DNA from: Microglena sp. YARC
Taxonomy: Eukaryota; Chlorophyta; Chlorophyceae; Chlamydomonadales; Chlamydomonadaceae
Assembly: GCA_022414725.1 (NCBI GenBank)
Contig: CM039465.1
Location: 45,912,640-45,976,639, forward strand
Direction: 5' to 3'
Length of the DNA stretch: 64,000 nucleotides
Positions 56,201 through 64,000 of the stretch are shown here, one piece after another. Both the position numbers and the translations under genes were made by a program. Numbering within the stretch: position 1 is the first letter of the stretch; each line of letters begins with the position of its first letter. The notes below the pieces were generated by a model. The model was not told the DNA's origin and ran no database searches. It saw only the letters and a program-made list of their open reading frames with translations.

Positions 56201-57796
56201 AACAATGAGAACTCATATGTATTTTGAGAATTCGAATGCCCCTGGCTCTTCATGCGAGAGTCTGGCTGAGGAACAGGGGAGGGAGGTATGGATGCCTAGG
56301 CACAAAGATCGCTGGTGGGAAAGAATTGCGCATGATTGGGGAAAGAGATTTGAAGTTCCGGGGTTGCGAGAAAGTTGCGAGTATCTATTTCCATTCCCAG
56401 CTCGTCCAGGCTGGCCTACAGCAATAGCCAAACGCCGTCTCTGATTTGCATCGCTCCTATGCTCTTCGGCATATAGAGCTCGCCTTTCGCTGTGAAGAGC
56501 TCGCTGGCTGGCTGTGTTCGTCGCCCGTCTGCCTACATCTTGTTGATTGTGCGCATTCATGGCATCGAGGAGCAAAATATTATAGACAATTAGTCTGAGC
56601 GCCATTACTGGTTTTAACGCTCATATCGAATGCGGAATAGATTATCGCTTCGCATTCATCTGCTCTGTCATTTTTCGAAATCTGGGTAGGGATTTGGATG
56701 GGTATTCGGCTCAGTCATGATACGCTATTACTAACCCGCGAATTCAGCCGATAGCCAGGGTGGGTGATTCGCTATGAGTATCTCGCGAACTTTTCTCAGA
56801 AATCCGTGTATGTCTTTATATATATAGATGTATGCATGCATGCATGCATGTATGTATGTATGTATGTATGTATGTATGTATGTATGTTACAGTCCAGGGG
56901 TCAGCCAAATAGGCTAAAGCAGTAAGAGTTATCACTTACTGTGCAAATCTTTCCAACACCGCGACCAGATAGGGAAAGGATGTGTAGGGGGAGCTTGAGT
57001 GAATGAGAGCACTGCTCACGCTTTCTAACACGTACTTGTCCACGTAGCCAAGGCTGAGGAGGGTGTCTAGAATCTGTTTCACACAAATGGGGATAGGGTA
57101 AGGATGGGTAGGGGGAGCTTGAGTGTATGAGCACACTGCTTACGTGCTCTAACACGTACTTGTCCTCATAGCCAAGGCTGAGGAGGGTGTCTAGAATCTG
57201 TTTCACACAAATGGGGATAGGGTAAGGATGGGTACAGGGAGCTTGAGTGTATGAGCACACTGCTTACGTGCCCTAACACGTACTTGTCCTCATAGCCAAG
57301 GCTGAGGAAGGTGTCTAGAATCTGTTTCACACAAATGGGGATAGGGTAAGGATGGGTAGGGGGAGCTTGAGTGCATGAGAGCACTGCTCACGCTTTCTAA
57401 CACGTACTTGTCCACGTAGCCAAGGCTGAGGAAGGTGTCTAGAATCTGTTTCACACAAATGGGGATAGGGTAAGGATGGGTAAAGGGAGCTTGAGTGTAT
57501 GAGCACACTGCTTACGTGCTCTAACACGTACTTGTCCACGTAGCCAAGGCTGAGGAAGGTGTCTAGAATCTGTTTCACACAAATGGGGATAGGGAAAGGA
57601 TGTGTAGGGGGAGCTTGAGTGTATGAGCACACTTGTTACGTGCTCTAACACGTACTTGTCCTCATAGCCAAGGCTGAGGAAGGTGTCGAGAATCTGTTTC
57701 AAACAAAAAGGGGGATGTAATAGAAGGGGGATAAGAAAAAGAAGATAGAAGGCTAAAAACACCGAAGAAGGTGCGTGTTTATTCATCTAGTTAATA

Positions 57797-57836
<40 letters not shown>

Positions 57837-60800
57837 CGCTGGTTGGTTAGTTTGTTAGTTTGTTAGTTAGTTAGTTAGTTAGTTAGTTAATTAGTTAGTT
57901 AGTCAGTTGCTACAGTATTAGTTTAAAAGTTAGGGAAATGAGGAATAGGGGAACACGCTCTCTCTCTCACACACACACATATACACACGCACACGCTCAC
58001 ACACGCTCACGCTCACACACACGCTCTCACAAACACACACATACACACACGCTCTCACACACACACACACATATACACACATACATACACACAAACGCTC
58101 TCACACACACATACACACATACATACACACACACATATGCACACACATACACACGCACACACACATACACACACATACAAGCAAATCCACCACCACCAAC
58201 AACAACTATTTACCTGCACCATCTTCCCCTCAGCCAGGATATCTCCTCCACCACCACCACACCACCATCACCACTACCTCCACCACTACCTCCACCACCA
58301 CCACCACCACCACCTACTCAACTTTACCTGCACCACCTTCCCCTCGGCCAGGATGTCTCCTCCACCACCACCACCTCCACCACCACTACCACCACCACTA
58401 CCACCACTACTACCACTACCACCACCACCACTACTACCACCACCACCACCACCACCACTTACTTACCTGCACCACCTTTCCCTCAGCCAGAATGTCTCCT
58501 CCACCACCACCACCACTACCACCACCACCACCTCTGCCATCACCACTACCTCATCCACCACCACCACCACCACTACCACCACTACCTCCACCACCACCAC
58601 CACCAACAACAATTACTTACCTGCACCACCTTCCCCTCAGCCAGGATGTCTCCTCCACCAGACAGGGGGGCATGGCTCCTGTTTAGGACGCCATCGTACC
58701 GTGCAGGCCCTAGCTGGGCGGCGACCCTGATGCGGTCGCCCAGCTCCCTGGCGAGAGAGTCGATCATCCACATGGGCTGGGGCGGCGATGCCTCAGTGCG
58801 CATGTCCCAGTCTGTGTCGCCAACAAACTCAGAGAGATGTTGCTTCTGATGACGAAGCATTTGCTGGGACAGCACTGCCTCAGTGCTTGTGTCTGTTTGG
58901 GTGCTGATGCTGGCGTTGGTGTTGGTGTTGGGATCATCGGCATGGTAGCTTGTGCTTGTGCTTGTGCTGGTTCTATCACCATGGTTGGTGCAGCTGCTAG
59001 GCTGCTTCTGAGCGTGTTGCAGCTCCAAATGTTTGATGGTGGAAGCAAAAGAATGGAGAAGGGAGAGGAGAGCCGTGAGATGGAGTTCGGGAAGGAGGGG
59101 TTGGAGGTGGGTTTCAAGAGAATCCATATATTGCTCCATGTATAGACCACTGTACTGCTCCCTGTTTTGACCACTGTACTGACCACTCTTCTGATCCATG
59201 TGTTGACCACTGTATTGCTCCCTGTGCTGACCACTGTACTGCTCCATGTACTGACTACTGTACTGCTGCCTGAACTGGCCACTCTTCTGATCCATGTACC
59301 GTTCCTCAGCCGCCACCCTGTCAGGGATATCAGCGAGTGTCGCGTCCCTGGCCCTAGTTGCATGCCTTTGGGGGCTGTTGCGCAACACACATAAGACAGA
59401 GTCCACGGCAGCAGCAGCACTGTTCGAGATCTGTAGGGTTCTTTTGTCCCATTCACTCCCTCTCCAGGCAATGATCGGGGCACAGGGGCGCTGGCGAGAT
59501 CCCAATCCCAGCCCCCCCTCACATCACCCCCCCCCAAGGCACCCCCTCCGAAGAGGCTGCTGTTCTCTAGTGCAACCAGCTCCCCCAACCAAAGCGCTAT
59601 AGTGCCCTCTACCAGGCGGTCGAAAGAGGCGGGGGACAGGTTGAGGGCCGCAAAGGCGGGCAGGTGCTGCATGGGGGTGGTTGCGCCATGCCTGGAGCTA
59701 GCCCGAAGCTGCTGTAACTGCTTCGTAGATGCCTCCTCCCACACCAGGGGGGGAATCGCCAACATCTTGCGGTACATCTGCATTAACATATGGGGTGATG
59801 ATTCCCCTGCTGTTGTTCCCACCCCCCCACCAGAACGCCTTGCACCTCCATTTGACCCTAGCTGTCCTGAGGTCCCCAAGGTGCCTGAAGCTGCAGCCAT
59901 GGCAGTTGCGTACAGCCTGGCCGCATCCGGTAGCATGCCTGGTGGGAGCTGGTGCAGACGTGGCTGCAAACTAACTAATGCGCTGAAGTACAGGTCCCAA
60001 GCTTCTACGGCAGTTCGCCGCAGGGGCCAATCCAAGCCAGCTGCACCTGCGCCACAAGCAGTGTCCGCAGGGCTGGTCGAGTTGGCCCCACTGGACATTG
60101 TACCAGCTAGGTCCCACACGCCATGGACACACTGCAACAGCAGGCTGTCCCCAGCACTGCCATTCACCAGCTCACGGCTGTTGCTGCCGCTGCTGCCCCT
60201 GCTGCTGCTGGCCATGCTACTACTGCCACTGCTGCTGGCAGAATCAGGAAGTGTCCCAAGGCCGCCTGGGATGTTCACCTGCGGGTAGCCATAGCGTGCA
60301 GCTGTGCTCCCGGGAGGCATGGTTGTGCTAAGTGCCCTGCTGTCGCGCATTCTGTGTGAGTAGGCTGCCAAGTTGGTAAGGCATTCAGAGAGGTCGAAGC
60401 TCATGGCAAGGAGTTGCGGAGGGGAGAGGGCGTGCATAGGAGAGTGCTCAAGCCATAGGTCCAAGGTCATGCTGTGGGAGGTGGGACTGTTGCCGCTTTG
60501 GGCTGGGTTGGGTTGGGCTGGGCTGGGCTGCGTTGGGCTGGGTTGGGCCCGCATAGGTGAGAGCTGTAAGGTAACCCCGTTGGAGGTGGGACTGCTGCTG
60601 CTGTTGCTATTGCTACTGTTGCTGCTGTTGCTGCTGCTGCTGTTGTTGCTATCGCTAATGTTGCTGCTATTGCTAGTGTTACTGGTGTTGCTGTTGCTGC
60701 TATTGCTGCTATTGCTACTATTGTTGCTATTGCTAATTTTGCTGCTGTTGCTGCTGTTGTTGTAATTGCTAATGTAGCTGCTGCTGTTGCTGTTGGACAT

Positions 60801-63800
60801 GCTGGAGCCTCCAGCTGCAGTTCCCATCATCGCAGCACGCAAGCTTGGGAGCATGAGTTGAGCGTACCTGCACAGATGGCAGTACAGTCTCTCTTGTAAA
60901 TCTAGAGTTGATCTTGATTGCTTGAGGTTGGGCAAGTCCCCTCAGTCAAAGTGGATACCCCTGGATTGTGATACGCATACGCATAATACGCATACGAATA
61001 ATACGCATACGCATAATAAGCATATGCACAATAAGCATACGCATAATAAGCATAATATGCATACGGATAATAAGCATAATACGCAAACGCATAATAGGCA
61101 TAATAAGCATACGCATAATACGCATACGCATCATACGCATACGCACAATACTCATAGGCATGATACGCATTCGCATAATACGCATAGTACGCATACACAT
61201 GATACGCATACGCATAAGACGCATACGCTTAATGTGCATACGCTTAATACGCATACGCATAATACGCATACGCACAATACGCATACGCATGCAGAAGCTT
61301 GGTAGGATGAGTTGAGCATACCTGTGGAGATGGAAGAAAAAAATATAACGCCTGGAGGGGTGTTAGGGGGACCCTCCCATACCCCGCAGCTGGGGAAAGT
61401 CACTATGACAGACATAGTAAGTATCACCCTCCAGGCGGTAGGGACTCCTTCATGCGACATGTGTAGGGAACGCCAAATAATATGATATTGTATGTAAATA
61501 TTAACTTTAGCCTAGTCAGACTGCCGTCATCATATGATATTTTATGATGACATGATATCATATGATATCATGTTGCCGTTACGTAGACGTGTGGCAAGAA
61601 GCGGAGATGGAAGTATCGACACGACGCAAGAGGCAGTGGAGGTAGATGGCAGCCCTAATGGCAGTAGGGGTAGGGGGGTGCAAGGGTTGTACTTCTCCAC
61701 CTGTTCAAGCTGGAGGAGTGCAGCCTCGTTCCTCGCTAAGTGACAGCGAAGTGTGGCAAGAAGCAGGGATTTTTTTCCGGAATATATTCTGATCGGAATA
61801 CGAGACCCCGTTTCGGCCAAAATTGCCGGAATAAGAAACCTAAAAAAAGAAATGTTTTTTTTTGTTACTGAAATTGACTAAAAATGACCCAAATCGACAA
61901 AAATCGGAATAAGGATCCTGTTTTGGGAGGAAAAAAGGAGGAAAAAAAGAAAAAAAGAATAAGACTTCCTATTTTTGATTTGAAGAAAAAATACTTGGCA
62001 AGAAGCGGAGATAGAAGTATCAACACGACGCACAGTCTTTAGTCAAGTCGTATCATTTGTAGCGAAAACATTAAATAGATCAAAGCATTTTCTGTAAAAC
62101 TGAAGAGGAGCTGCTTAGAAGCCACCAACTTAGAAGCGGAGATAGAAGTATCAACACAACGCACAGTCCTTAGTCAAGTCGTATCATAATGATCATTATA
62201 GGTTGGTAAAATCCCTTAAAACAATTCAGGGGTTGAACTGGACAAACGATTCGTACTTCGTCGAGGATTGTCGAGAATTCCAGGCCAAATTGTCAAGAAT
62301 TCTCGGATTTCCAGGCCAAAATTCTCGACCAAGTACGAAGTACGAGTATGAAGTATGAAGAATTATGAAGCACGAAGTAGTGCCCTATGCCATAATTGTA
62401 AAACCAGATTTTTGTAAGGTGCCCTATGCCGATTTTCAAAAATCCAGCTTCGCCTATATAGATCTATATAGATCTATGCCTCTCCCTAAATTTTACACAC
62501 CAATATAAATATACACACCAAGATAAATATGCACACCAAGATAAATATACACACCAAGATGAATATACACACCAAGATAAATATACACACTAAGATGAAT
62601 ATACACACCAAGATAAATATACACACCAAGATGAATATACACACCAAGATAAATATACACACCAAGATAAATATACACACCAAGATAAATATACACACCA
62701 AGATAAATATAAACACCAAGATAAATATACACACCAAGATAAATATACACACCAAGATAAATATACACACCAAGATAAGTATACACACCAAGATAAATAT
62801 ACACACCAAGATAAATATACACACCAAGATAAATATACACACCAAGATAAATATACACACCAAGATAAATATACACACCAAGATAAATATACACACCAAG
62901 ATAAATATACACACCAAGATAAATATACACACCAAGATAAATATACACACCAAGATAAATATACACACCAAGATAAATATACACAACAAGGTGACTATAT
63001 AGACCAAGATAAAAAGTACATAGATCGAAGCAGTTGTTGAACAAACTCAAGGGAGCTGCTAAGAAGCTGCCATTTGTAGCCAAAACAGGACCTTGCTCAT
63101 AGGAGTTGTTGAACAAACTGAAGGGGAGCGGCTAAGAAGCTGCCATTTGTAGCCAAAACAAGATCTTGATCATAGTAGTTGTTGAACAAACTGAAGGGGA
63201 GCTGCTAAGAAGCTACCAGTTGTAGCCAAAACAGTACATACATGTACATAGATAAAATCAGATGTCGAACAAATTGAAGGGGAGCTGCTTAGAAGCTGCC
63301 AACTGTAGCCAAAACAAGACTTAGATGAAAGCAGTTGTTGAAGAAACTGAAGGGTAGCTGCTCAGAAGCTGCCATTTTTAGCCAAAACATGAGCCGTGGG
63401 ACAGCTAGGGTCGCACCAGGGTACTACATAGCGCGCAAGGTTTTGGAGCCCGACTGCGCAATTGACGCAATTTTTTGAACCCCCTCTGGATGCACCGCGC
63501 AGATTTACGTTTTCAGTTGCGTCAAAAGCGCAACCCAGAATGACGAACTGTAGTACCCTGGGTCGCACCTATCATCAAAGGTACAGCGCCGGACCAGTTC
63601 CCTCATCCGATCAGCAAGGGGGTTGGGTAGGGGGTTGGGTGGGTTGGGTAGGGTTTCGGCACATGCGGGCCAGAAAGGATGACAGGGCATAAGCAAGGAC
63701 CCTTGCAATAATTAAAGGGGGAGGGGGGGGGGGTATCAGCAGACAGGCATAGTTGTTTTGTGTGGTATGGTATGGTAATGTATGGCTTGGTTTGGTACCA

Positions 63801-63912
63801 TGAAGTCCAGATATGCCAAAACAAGAGCCATGAGCCAATTAGGGCCGCACCTATCATCTAGGGCACAGCCCCGGACCAGTTCCCTCATCCGATCGACCCC
63901 ATAGGTCGATGG
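47236..63912 (-). CDS. Large multi-exon gene, helical low-complexity protein, 5' end outside window
   Basis: Supported exons, in order of transcription: 63912-63799, 60867-58621, 57693-57640 (54 nt, with five further copies to 57020), 51652-51331, 49401-47236 (stop TAG at 47236). Other exons are probably missing, since phases before 60867 and 51652 each need two more bases. The protein is rich in helical segments (RMRELVRGC, LMALVLAYLDFM, LTALLSLLHSFA, LCASLVHSFAMVG, DEVLVDMVVRLVDVLGD) separated by Ser/Asn/Gly/His-rich repeats. This recalls algal organelle RNA-binding helical-repeat proteins (OPR or FAST-kinase-like), but no diagnostic motif is clear, so the family is unassigned. The frame breaks once in exon 60867-58621, in a G run (C run on + at 59527-59535, or the one at 59513-59519); adding one base restores it. 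Introns hold echoes of most exon edges. Confidence 0.6.
49402..49800 (-). repeat. Echoes of the last-exon acceptor edge, ~145-bp unit
   Basis: The true exon starts after tatgcag with gtcgtatgcaggttgccagg. Upstream copies with tgcatgcag acceptors start at 49545 and 49690, plus a partial one at about 49735-49800. All encode CRLPGRKQAKCSAAQVAPLV-like residues, and the frame stays open through the first copy. The unit spacing is 144-145 bp. Confidence 0.85.
49800..50160 (-). repeat. 16-bp minisatellite, about 22 units
   Basis: Unit acttgggcagcactac (or actgc). The 16-bp word is present once in each 145-bp echo (the gcccaagt...agtgctgc part of the exon), so the minisatellite has grown inside an exon echo. 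Two units are altered to ggggagcactaaacttggac. Confidence 0.9.
50185..50500 (-). repeat. Two short duplications of uncertain origin
   Basis: ctgcctgccaaatgtagtga, atctaggaccggcagtcc is duplicated at 50193-50275. gccgccttgcccgggat, acactggtttcatttctaac, tcccgtttccccgt recurs about 130 bp on (50300-50365 and 50426-50490). The second pair is open on the - strand (GETGVRNETSVTTCPDPGQG) and may mark a further exon with its echo. Confidence 0.55.
50560..51330 (-). repeat. Intron: 5 echoes of the donor flank of exon 51652-51331
   Basis: On + each unit reads cacctccgatccagcaacaa, gcaacatatccacgcctcca, aagccaaacagattt, gcagcatatgagttcaccc. On - this begins with the donor gtgaaactcatatgctg next to the real exon end at 51331. 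C/T-rich tracts fill the spaces. Confidence 0.8.
51331..51652 (-). other. Exon of the - strand gene (322 nt)
   Basis: Acceptor cacccccag, donor gtgaaact. Encodes FGYYGKLFHYTAMRLERD, then YRSRPQYDIILQPDLCASLV, HSFAMVGAPLPTLPLE. Starts on the third codon base and ends in phase 0, which fits the phase-0 start of the last exon at 49401. Confidence 0.65.
51690..52170 (-). repeat. Echoes of that exon's acceptor edge in a (GGTTTTGTAT)n field
   Basis: ggaacaacttgccgtagtag then ccggacctgtggtag (51787-51830) and ggaacaatttgctttagtat then cctaacctgggg (52024-52063) are copies of the acceptor plus exon start; the first keeps a CAG acceptor and GGCTACTACGGCAAGTTGTT. The rest is a loose tggttttgtat repeat. 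Confidence 0.8.
52350..52758 (-). repeat. ~25-bp minisatellite, left block
   Basis: Unit gcagtgtgaggaccccccaa then attg. Continues after the Harbinger-like insertion at 53548-54100; together about 38 units. The block near 54080 (- strand gattaccgcttccagtttgg then atggtcctcacactgc) may be the unique source edge. Confidence 0.9.
52762..53544. mobile_element. PIF/Harbinger-like non-autonomous DNA transposon
   Basis: Inverted ends GGGCGTGTTTCCAGTGGACC and the exact reverse complement, flanked on both sides by TAA (52759-52761, 53545-53547), the 3-bp duplication typical of PIF/Harbinger and Tourist elements. 783 bp. The interior has a nested inverted pair (gttgaactgttgagcaatcc near 52923 and its inverse near 52972) around a G run, and no intact transposase. 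A - strand open frame at 53512-52982 shows no recognisable domain and probably is not a gene. It interrupts the 25-bp minisatellite and is therefore younger than that. Confidence 0.85.
53548..54100 (-). repeat. ~25-bp minisatellite, right block
   Basis: Same unit as 52350-52758. Confidence 0.9.
54150..54965 (-). repeat. Degenerate GTGAGTGTATGCGC-type repeat
   Basis: About 40 units of 18-20 bp such as gcgtgagtgtaggagcgtgg. Long HTHAYTH-like frames on - are by-products. A piece at 54118-54150 resembles the intron just before the 54-nt exons. Confidence 0.85.
55060..55345. repeat. (TATG)n and related tetranucleotide repeat
   Basis: Runs of tgtatgtatg with TGTGTG interruptions, ending actagtacattgc, a word also present at 55079. 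Confidence 0.9.
55385..55635 (-). repeat. Possible small exon and its echo
   Basis: On - , gacgtaacccgatatgttac then ccaggtcctgg (55620-55585) and ggcgatgtacgttatgtaac then ccaggcc (55435-55400) are copies encoding DVTRYVTQ / GDVRYVTQ, each preceded by an acceptor-like acaag or tcaag. The first has a GT after CAG. A long C run (55457-55484) lies between. Confidence 0.4.
55780..55880. other. Possible exon, strand undecided
   Basis: Both strands are open. + gives MVGQPAAVALTRKFQPVFYR ending in a stop; - gives IDTSVAQHVAIEDWLELPGQ. The composition is more gene-like than its surroundings, and the - reading would match the direction of the gene around it. 55890-56815 otherwise shows only a doubtful - strand frame at 56213-56605. 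Confidence 0.3.
57020..57693 (-). repeat. Six tandem copies of a complete 54-nt exon
   Basis: Exon copies at 57640-57693, 57516-57569, 57392-57445, 57268-57321, 57144-57197 and 57020-57073, spaced exactly 124 bp. Each is bounded by an acceptor (gaaacag) and a GT donor: gtaaca in the first, then gtaagc or gtgagc. They encode ILDTFLSLGYEDKYVLEH or variants (TLLSL, GYVDKY, VLES). 54 nt and phase 0 mean that any subset can be spliced in frame. All six have intact splice dinucleotides and no stop. The first follows the KVVQ end of exon 60867-58621 in phase. Confidence 0.9.
57785..57912. repeat. (TTAG)n tract
   Basis: Tetranucleotide repeat in the intron between the 54-nt exon and exon 60867-58621. 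Confidence 0.9.
57960..58195. repeat. (CA)n-rich tract with CGCTCTCACA units
   Basis: Simple repeat; long HTHT-like frames are artefacts. Confidence 0.9.
58200..58620 (-). repeat. Echoes of the donor edge of exon 60867-58621 in (CCA)n
   Basis: On + the real edge is ttacctgcaccaccttcccc then tcagccaggatgtctcctcc. Copies lie at 58210-58250, 58326-58365 and 58463-58502, each with an intact donor (gtaaa or gtaagt on -) and separated by CCA/CTA repeats that look like growth of the ggtggtggagg part of the exon. Confidence 0.85.
60590..60800 (-). repeat. In-frame trinucleotide repeat coding for Ser/Asn
   Basis: GCT/GTT triplets on + give a run of Ser and Asn of about 70 residues near the start of the exon. 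The reading frame is kept. Confidence 0.85.
60955..61330 (-). repeat. (GCATAC)n-type repeat and echo of an acceptor edge
   Basis: About 330 bp of acgcatacgcataat units between the real acceptor (- ctgtgcag then gtacgctcaactcatgctcc) and a copy at 61330-61285 (- ctccacag then gtatgctcaactcatcctac). The repeat grows out of the gtatgc word at the exon start. Confidence 0.8.
61335..61575. repeat. Relative of the satellite's non-exon part, with the palindrome block
   Basis: ataacgcctggaggggtgtt, accctcccataccccgcagc resemble 14878-14925 and the gcgtggcc...ccttccgtatgccacagctg part of the 204-bp unit. 61480-61575 repeats the ATATCATATGATAT block of 14640-14850. 61580-62490 has a repeated gcaagaagcggagat word (four copies) and no gene. 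Confidence 0.5.
62500..63005. repeat. 18-bp minisatellite, about 27 units
   Basis: Unit acaccaagataaatatac. Because 18 is a multiple of three and the unit has no stop in several frames, hexapeptide frames (HTKINI, VCIFIL, GVYIYL) run through it; not genes. Confidence 0.95.
63015..63400 (-). repeat. ~65-100 bp repeat with gagctgctaagaagctgcca
   Basis: Five copies of gttgaacaaactgaagggga, gctgctaagaagctgcca, ttgtagccaaaaca. The - strand start (catgttttggctaa) matches the end of exon 63912-63799 (ctcttgttttggcata), so this is probably its donor-side echo array. Related pieces at 62100 and 47190-47225. Confidence 0.7.
63417..63560 (-). mobile_element. hAT-type MITE inserted in an exon echo
   Basis: Perfect ends CAGGGTACTAC and GTAGTACCCTG, 144 bp, flanked by GGTCGCAC at 63409-63416 and 63561-63568. 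The sequence around it duplicates 63816-63895, which lacks the element (gggccgcacctatcatct), giving a natural empty site. Confidence 0.9.
63799..63912 (-). other. First visible exon of the - strand gene (114 nt)
   Basis: Acceptor gattag, donor gtaccaaa, phase 0 at both ends, 38 codons: PSTYGVDRMRELVRGCALDD, RCGPNWLMALVLAYLDFM. A copy of its middle part (DRMRELVRRCTFDDRC) lies at 63555-63615 and is split by the MITE. The gene continues beyond the window. Confidence 0.55.
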
Positions 63913-64000
63913 CTAATCTGCTTCCACCAGCTTCCTGCAGCTTCTGCAACAGCTTCCACACCTGAAAGCAGCTTCTGTGCAGCTCCTAAGGCTGCCTCAT

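Noticed and set aside
56205..56605. Harbinger transposase fragment (RWWERIAHDW on +) or - strand protein of 130 codons
   Set aside because: Only a vague resemblance in a short stretch, overlapping frames on both strands, no catalytic residues seen.
62486..63116. Frames of 157-207 codons with hexapeptide repeats (HTKINI, VCIFIL, GVYIYL)
   Set aside because: By-product of the 18-bp unit, open in several frames on both strands.
47236..63912. Firm assignment of the - strand gene to OPR or FAST-kinase-like RNA-binding proteins
   Set aside because: Helical segments are suggestive, but no PPPEW-type or RAP motif was found; left unassigned.

Overview
This is a eukaryotic nuclear window: genes are split by GT-AG introns, only about a tenth of it looks coding, and it is full of satellites, minisatellites, short inverted-repeat transposons and broken LINE copies. 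The clearest gene encodes a NIMA-related (NEK) protein kinase, and another large alanine/serine/asparagine-rich protein has a helical look. A flagellate green alga would fit, but that is an inference with low confidence.

Layout. 1-1743 and 38755-about 40640 are two arms of a diverged inverted repeat, each carrying a copy of an unrecognised ~230-residue coding exon and the same hAT-type MITE insertion. 1899-2567 is the 3' end of a dead LINE reverse transcriptase. 2570-6835 is intergenic with several short tandem and dispersed repeats. 6836-36862 is one NEK kinase gene on the + strand, which I rebuilt as 9 exons (about 714 codons) across 30 kb. Its intron 6 alone is 17.3 kb and is filled by a 15.8-kb satellite of about 77 units of 204 bp. 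37000-47235 is intergenic, with the right arm, a second dead LINE end (45467-46321) and MITEs. 47236-63912 and beyond the window is a second large multi-exon gene on the - strand.

Main observation. In both genes, and in the small arm gene, the introns are not filled with unrelated DNA. They hold repeated, diverged copies of the neighbouring exon edge together with its splice site. Copies of 3' splice site plus exon start lie upstream of the real exon, and copies of exon end plus 5' splice site lie downstream of it. I call these 'echoes'. Seven of the eight NEK introns show them. The 204-bp satellite is the extreme case: every unit carries the intron 6 acceptor and about 45 nt of exon 7. In the - strand gene a complete 54-nt, phase-0 exon with both splice sites is repeated six times at exactly 124-bp spacing, so any number of copies could be spliced in without breaking the frame.

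Transposons. A hAT-like MITE family (ends CAGGGTACTAC) has perfect 8-bp target-site duplications at three loci and a decayed one at a fourth. A 783-bp PIF/Harbinger-like element flanked by TAA sits inside a minisatellite. No rRNA, confident tRNA, CRISPR or bacterial-type operon was seen. No promoter could be assigned.
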